Shown here: positions 58,675 to 64,000 of the stretch, one piece after another
Layout of the letters: each line of letters starts with the position of its first letter
How positions within the stretch are numbered: position 1 is the stretch's first letter
Source of the DNA: Colocasia esculenta
Taxonomy: Eukaryota; Streptophyta; Magnoliopsida; Alismatales; Araceae
NCBI GenBank assembly: GCA_014218235.1
Contig: CM024753.1
Span: forward strand, 190,378,348 to 190,442,347
Direction of reading: 5' to 3'
DNA length: 64,000 bases
Notes under the pieces: model-generated
What the model was told of the DNA's origin: nothing
The model's input: only the letters and a program-made list of their open reading frames with translations
Database searches by the model: none
Program-made: the position numbers and the translations under genes

Positions 58675-60020
58675 CTGAGGTTGCTGTGCAGGAGGTGCTA
58701 TATCACCAAGAAACCCCAGCTGTGTGAGCGTCTCGGAGATGGTCTGAGAGACGATATGTGAGATATTATGAGAGACAGTCTCGTTGACAATCTCCCTAAA
58801 TTGAGCCAGAGTCATGGTCGTGGCGGCACTAGAAGGACCACCTGAGGCTGCAGGTGTGGTAAATGAAGAGGTCGCATGTGAGACGGAGCTCAAGCATGAT
58901 GATATCACCCTGGCCGTGCACAAGCTATGTCTAAAACCATACACGTGGCCTTTCTTGGGTGCCTCAGATGCTGCAATCCAAATGTTAGGTTCCAACTCTG
59001 GACACTGACTGTCATCCCCATACCTCTCATCCATTCCTCTACTATATGACTCCTGCAAAAAAAAAAAAAATCAATTTTTTTCTTAATTCCACATTTTAAT
59101 TTTAAATGAAAACTATTGGTGTATACATTTACCGCTACCTTCTAACCTTTCTCACTAATGTAATCATCCATCCCTTTCTTCTTATGAGTTTGACCAAAAA
59201 GTTCTTAAAATTGAGGTGGCCGCTTGAGCTGTGCTTCCTATTTTTCAAATAAATCATAGTTTATTATTAGATTTAAAAAATTTAAAGAATCTTGAAGCAT
59301 ACTTACCAATCACGCTTTATGCGTTGCAAAAGAGACAGAGCCACTCGTGTGTACATTTGCCTCGGGATGCAGCTTTGTTTAGCTTTGCTTTGGCAGAATT
59401 TTTATTCCATTTCTCCCCTCCTCAAATCTCGCACAGCTTCATCCAGTACTCCTTTCTCATCTAAACAAGCCCATACTCCTTCCACTGGTTACTATTTGTG
59501 CTTGCAAAAACTTTGCCTGCATTTCTTCGAACATTATACAAAAGATGTTTGAAATTTGCTTTTGCAGTGGTTGTTCATATAGATCTAGCACATAACTCAT
59601 CTGAATGCTCTGTAAATCGATGATTTCTCTGCATATTAAAAAAAGAAATATATACAACATAAGAATTAGTGTATTAAACTAAGAATTGAAAAAGACTTAG
59701 CTTAAAAGAATAGTTCACATACCATGAACATATCATACAATAAATCCTGAACATCCATCGAAAAATCAGATAATCGATAGATGGGGCCAGAAGAGTATGC
59801 TTGAATTGACTTTGTAACAAATTGTGATGCTTGGACATGCTCTAATTTATTCCTGAAATTGAAAATATTAAAACCACAATGACGAATAGATAACAAAAAC
59901 AATGCATTACATACCCTTCATTTATCCACACTGCCCGCATCGTCTCACCATAACTGCCCTCCCCCTCGTGATGACTTGCCTCGTCATCAGCATGTACTAT
60001 ACAAATTAAATAGCATAAAC
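58675..60020 (-). pseudogene. Ptta/En/Spm-type transposase exons (CACTA III)
   Basis: Exon-like blocks on the minus strand, 5' to 3': DDEASHHEGEGSYGETMRAV (about 59990-59920), ASQFVTKSIQAYSSGPIYRL then SDFSMDVQDLLYDMFM (about 59850-59725), a middle piece with LYEQPLQKQ (about 59610-59470), RPPQF*ELFGQTHKKKGMDD then YISEKG (about 59235-59150), and 58675-59052. The last has good splice sites and reads ESYSRGMDERYGDDSQ, then PNIWIAASEAPKKGHVYGF and a Ser/Thr-rich, PPAQQPQ tail. ELF.QTHKKKG and W..A...PKKG.VYGF are hallmarks of plant transposase family 24 (Ptta/En/Spm), the TnpA-like DNA-binding partner. Stops at about 59217 and 59150 show decay. Confidence 0.75.
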
Positions 60021-60029
60021 AAATCTGAC

Positions 60030-60272
60030 CTATACAATCTGACGTAAATAATTATATTAAACAAATACTACAATGCATACACATCAAAATATACATACAT
60101 GTTGTTGGTGGTGGAGGTGGAGAGGGCGTCAGTCCTGGTAGTGCAGACATGGAGGCAACCCGACCTATACAATATGACATAAAGAATTATATTAATTAAA
60201 TACCATAATGCATACAAATCAAAATATACATACGTGTTGTCGGTGGTGGAGGTGGAGAGGGCGTCAGTCCTA
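60030..60272. repeat. Tandem duplication of a proline-coding exon in CACTA III
   Basis: A unit of about 135 bp (CCTATACAATCTGACGTAAA to TGGAGGCAACCCGA) is repeated from 60164. Each copy holds GGTGGTGGAGGTGGAGAGGG, which reads as a Pro-rich segment (LTPSPPPPPTT) on the minus strand next to a possible donor. The second copy is cut by the LTR at 60274. Confidence 0.8.
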
Positions 60273-60273
60273 G

Positions 60274-60965
60274 TGTTGGCCCACGGATGGCAATAAAGAT
60301 AAATCTAGAGGGGGGTGAATAGGTTTTTTGAAAATACAAATAAAAATCACCACTTGAAAACTTTGGTTAATGAATGTAGTTGTGTGCAGTAGATAGAATA
60401 GCAGTGCGGAAGCAATTCAAACAAACAATCACACAAATGAACACAAAGAATTTTATCCTGGTTCGGTACTTCTCAAATGGAAGACCTACGTCCAGTCCCC
60501 AAGTAAATCTTGAAATTTCACTAACTAGGGTACAATCCCCCCAAGGATATACAAACACCCAGCTCCCCGCTGGTTCTCTTCCTTTCCGAGTAGGAAGGAA
60601 ACTCACTTCTGTTATAGGTCAAGAAGCCACCCTCATGGAACAAACCCCATTGCGGTTCTGCTAGACTTAAACCCCTAGTTGGGTTCTGCTGACACCAACC
60701 CCAGCTAGGTTTTTCCTTTAACATAAGGGGAACACTGAGTATAGTCCCTCAGCTGGACAGACACCCAGCACTTCGGATGGTCTTCTCTTCACCCTTGAAG
60801 AGGAAAAACCCTTGCTCTTCTTTAAGGAAGAACGAGCAGGCTGTAGAGATTAGGTTCTAAAGAAAAGAACTTAGCTTGCTTGATCTCCAATAGCAACCTG
60901 AGAGCTAAGAGGATTACAAGATGGTTGCTTGCACACACACTTCTTCTTGGGCTCCAGCTCTTTCT
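60274..60965 (-). repeat. Truncated copia LTR (family of A and B) in CACTA III
   Basis: It starts TGTTGGCCCACGG and continues TCTAGAGGGGGGTGAATAGG, the inverted U5 end, and matches 48731-49440 and 2702-3024. No primer site precedes it, so on the minus strand this is the 3' end of an element facing the CACTA target. It is cut at 60966 by the start of another LTR. Confidence 0.85.
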
Positions 60966-61477
60966 TGTTGTGCCCCTAGTTTTGATGATGTCATGAGCCA
61001 AGCAAAAGTGTCATAAAATATCTAAGAATTCTTCTAACACAAGTTTTTATATGACAGGAAAATTCACAAAGTCAAAAGACCTCATGTGTGTTGACACTGG
61101 TTGCTTCATAGGTTGACACACATGTCTCAGTGAGTGAGTTACTAGAGTTCAGTGAAACACTTGAGTCGACACTACCCAAAGGATAGGTCGACACTTGATA
61201 GTTTTCCAGTAGCGCAGAAGTCTAAAGAATCACATAAGGTCGACTCTAGTTGAAGATCAGGTCGACACTAGTTGGTTTTCTTGTTAGCGTTGAAGGAAAA
61301 GTATCGCATAAGGTTGACTCCAAATAAGAATCAGGTCGACACTAGTTGGATTTCAGGTTAGCGCTGAAAGGAAAGAAATGTATGAGGTCGACTTCAGATG
61401 AAGTTCAGGTCGACTCTACTATTCTAAGAGGTCGACACTCAACTGCTATTAGGTCAACTCTATACTTATGAACAACT
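60966..61477 (+). repeat. Copia LTR C, 5' fragment
   Basis: It starts TGTTGTGCCCCTAGTTTTGA, a typical SIRE-type LTR start, and contains ten or more AGGTCGAC motifs (61150-61450). LTR D begins directly at 61478, so C was broken by that insertion or by rearrangement. Confidence 0.65.
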
Positions 61478-62748
61478 TGTTGGGTTTTCAATATATCATG
61501 TTTTTGATGATCACATTAATATCCTTGAACATTGATTTAATGCAAAATTGATGTGTTAATTAACATGAAAAACACCATGAAAGTGATTATGTTAAATATT
61601 GCTAAATCATACAATGTATATCACTAACAATGTATTTACATGTAGGTGCACAAGCATGAAAGATGAAGCATCAAAGAGATGAGCAAACATACCAAGGCAA
61701 TGTCAAAGAAGTGTATCTGTCGACAGGCCCAGGGTATGTGTCGACAGATACACAGACAACCCAAGACAGACTTCAGTCTTTGTATCCCTGAGTGCACCTG
61801 TCGACAGATGCAAATTACCTGTCGAAAGATACACTCAAAAGTTCAGATTTCTGAAATCCAGTTCTCAGACTGATCATGGACTGAGTGCATCTGTCGACAG
61901 ATGCAAGTGCACCTGTCGACAGACGATGGAAACATGAAATTCAGAAATTCTAATTTCAGCCCCATTTGGGTGTCTCCTTCCTCCACGACCCCCACCTTTA
62001 CCTAACACTATATAAGCATCCTTTTGGAGCCAAATTCGCACAGAGCAGCCCCCCAACCAAGAGCCTCCAAGGGACCAAGAGGAAAAGCCCCAATTTGCTG
62101 CTCTGCTTCAATCCTCTGCCCAGATCGTCGTGGAATCACCATCCATGTGGAGTTGAAGCCGGATCGTCGTCAATTCAACCTTCTACATCGATCAGTCTAC
62201 ATCCAATCGAAGTTTGAAGAGCGTCTGGACGATCCACGAGAAGAATTCCAACTGGATTTGTTCCCCAACTCTAAATTCTTCTCCATTTCACAATTTCCAT
62301 TCTATTGTGTGTGTGTGGTTGTGTTTCAAGCATCCCTTGTGCTTGATCCACGAAATTGTGGTTGTTCTGATCGTGGTTCATCAGACAACGTGTGTGTGTG
62401 TGAGTTGCTGTATTGAACTCGCTCATAAGCATTTGTTTCTGCATGTGTGTGTGGACGGTGGATGTAGGATACACGAGTTGTGTACTCTGAACCACCTTAA
62501 ATCATCGTGTCCTGTGGTTTGTTCGCGTTTTGCGATAGATGATTGGTAGGCACATTGTTCATACACACGTTTGATACCATGTTCTCATTTATATCAACTC
62601 AAGCTTTCTTATATTCAATCGAATTCTAATCAAGTTTAATTAAGATCGCTGTAGCACCGAAAAGAAGCCATCAATAATTAGAAATTGCCGTAATCTATTC
62701 AACCCCCCTTCTAGATTATCATATTGTGTTATTCCGCATAACCCTTCA
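61478..62748 (+). repeat. 5' LTR of copia element D
   Basis: TGTTGGGTTTTCAATATATC opens a 1.27-kb LTR ending CATAACCCTTCA two bases before a primer site. It holds CTGTCGACAGATGCA palindromic motifs (61715-61925), a TATA box and the CAACCCCCCTTCTAG block shared with other SIRE LTRs. The end CCCTTCA is an imperfect complement of the start. Confidence 0.88.
62009..62018 (+). promoter_or_regulatory. TATA box of LTR D
   Basis: CTATATAAGC within the LTR, with the TCGACA-rich U3 upstream. The likely element promoter. Confidence 0.6.
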
Positions 62749-62750
62749 AT

Positions 62751-62762
62751 TGGTATCAGAGC
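62751..62762 (+). other. Primer binding site of copia D
   Basis: TGGTATCAGAGC, a perfect complement to the initiator tRNA-Met 3' end. Confidence 0.95.
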
Positions 62763-62823
62763 AAGGTTTCTCCAATTTACAGTTTTCGTAATTTGATCTA
62801 GCGATCAGGAGATTCTCGATCTT

Positions 62824-64000
62824 ATGGATTCTAGTAAAGGGTATATGGCCGAGGGACATTCAGTAACCAGGCCACCCTATTTTGATGGCACTGACTATCC
62901 TTATTGGAAAAATCATATGCAGGTATTTTTGAAAGCTCAAAATTACGAGCTGTGGAAAATAGTCAGCAAGAGACCATATGAGTTGCCCAAGAACGAAGAC
63001 ACCTAGACGAAAGACCAAATAGCTAAAGGAACTCTCAACTGGAGCGCACTAAACATGATGCAATGTGCGGTGCATCCAAAGGAGTTCTCAAGAGTCTCCA
63101 CATACTCAACAACAAAAGAGATGTGGGACAAACTTGAACTCATCTACGAAGGTATGTCCGAGGTAAGGGAAACCAAAGTTAGCATGTTAGTGTCTGAATA
63201 TGAAATGTTCAAGATGAAAACATATCAGACATGTTTGCAAGATTCATGCTAATAATTAAGGGCTAAAAGGTCTTAAAAAGGAATACTCTGAAAGTGACTT
63301 AGTAAGAAAGATACTTCGATCTCTTACTTCATCTTAGAATACTAAGGCCACTGTCATTGAGGATTCCAAAGACCTTTCTAAAATGAAATTGGATGAACTA
63401 ATTGGCTCCTTAATGACATATGAAATCAACATCAAAAGAAAAGAATTAGAAGAAAATCTTAGGAAGTCAATTGCTTTAAAAGCATCCAACAAAACATCAA
63501 CAAGCTCCAAAAAATCCATTCAACAAGATAGTGATGAGCAAGAAACATCTAGTGAGAGTGATAATGATGAAATGGCAATGCTCACTAGACAATTCAAGAA
63601 ATTTCTGAAGTTCAAAAGGAGAGACACAGGTAACTCCAAACCTTTCCAAAAGAATTTTTTTTCACAGAAACATGAGTCCAACAAAAAATCTGATATTGTT
63701 TGTTATGAATGCAAGAAACAGGGGCACATGAGAGGAGAATGCCCGGAACTCAAGAAGAAGCTGAAGAAAGAAAAATTCATCTTCAAGAAAGCCAAACTAA
63801 TGTTGGCAACCTGGAGTGATGAAGATGAAGATGAAGATGCACAAGAAACATCCGATGATGAAGAAGTAAAATGCTTAATGGCAAGGAGTGATGACTCCAC
63901 CGAGGTAAACTTCTCATTTGATAATTACACTGCAAGTGAATGGGAGGAAGCATACACTACTCTATTTGAAAATTTTTGTGAATATAGATATGAAAATAAG
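62824..64000 (+). pseudogene. Copia gag (element D), runs off the window
   Basis: MDSSKGYMAEGHSVTRPPYF then DGTDYPYWKNHMQVFLKAQN is the copia gag start (DUF4219), followed by NMMQCAVHPKEF and TTKEMWDKLELIYEG (UBN2). A TAG interrupts at 63003-63005 and further stops or frame breaks occur around 63245 and 63337. The frame recovers through LIGSLMTYEINIKRKE, an intact zinc knuckle CYECKKQGHMRGEC (63701-63742) and an acidic ATWSDEDEDEDAQE tail typical of SIRE gag. It is less decayed than elements A and B. Whether pol follows cannot be seen. Confidence 0.9.

Larger units (their letters stand above)
56942..60273 (-). mobile_element. CACTA transposon III with Ptta/En/Spm transposase gene
   Basis: The left terminus CACTATAAGAAAAA is a variant CACTA end preceded by CAA. 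Next come subterminal repeats with TCGGTCGC/AGCGACCGA, a UTR-like AT-rich stretch, a terminal exon, a tandem array and at least four more exons on the minus strand. The 5' part is cut at 60274 by a copia LTR and the right terminus is not in view. This is the only CACTA copy here with identifiable transposase sequence, and it anchors interpretation of the other three. Confidence 0.88.

Noticed and set aside
1..64000. tRNA, rRNA, bacterial operons, phage or organelle insertions
   Set aside because: I saw no cloverleaf-type tRNA gene, rRNA-like block, Shine-Dalgarno-led gene row or plastid/mitochondrial gene in reading both strands. A tRNAscan or rRNA search was not possible here.

Overview
The window is a piece of a repeat-rich angiosperm nuclear genome. 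Spliced eukaryotic genes, SIRE-like Ty1/copia elements primed by initiator tRNA-Met, CACTA (En/Spm) transposons, L1 and RTE LINEs, Ty3/gypsy LTRs and MITEs all point to a flowering plant. One host gene is strongly GC-rich and the other is not, which leans towards a non-grass monocot, but I cannot fix the species from sequence alone. Only two host genes look intact: an uncharacterised plant-specific gene on the minus strand (25663-27391, five exons) and a complete GINS subunit PSF1 gene on the plus strand (36742-38836, six exons, 198 residues).

Layout. 1-2698: the 3' half of a CACTA element (I) with a 183-bp tandem array. 2699-9816: a SIRE-like copia element (A) with gag but no visible pol, carrying an inverted RTE LINE. 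CACTA I sits in its 5' LTR and CACTA II in its 3' LTR. 9817-11960: the 3' half of CACTA II. 11961-19640: a mosaic holding fragments of host genes (nonaspanin, pectin acetylesterase, heavy-metal ATPase) and a 365-bp inverted repeat. 19640-21643: the 3' half of CACTA IV with a nested hAT MITE. 21644-36741: low-repeat DNA with the GC-rich gene, two related gypsy LTRs and MITEs. 36742-38836: PSF1. 39971-52300: one L1 insertion with a twin-priming inversion, itself hit by a gag-only copia element (B) and a hAT MITE. 52316-56535: intergenic DNA and a decayed gypsy gag. 56942-60273: CACTA III with recognisable Ptta/En/Spm transposase exons. 60274-64000: a stack of three copia LTRs leading into another SIRE-like gag that runs off the window.

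The most unusual feature is shared by all four CACTA elements. Each has subterminal repeats of its own, yet all four carry the same kind of satellite-like array (monomers of about 177-185 bp) just upstream of the short final coding exon. The monomers of the four arrays are diverged but share a core with a 17-base near-palindrome (GAGTCCAAATTGGACTC) followed by a GTCAGTTTC-like block. In CACTA III the array clearly lies in the last intron, between a transposase exon with good splice sites and the terminal exon. I read this as a conserved structural component of these transposons and a possible seed of satellite DNA. That is inference and needs genome-wide comparison.
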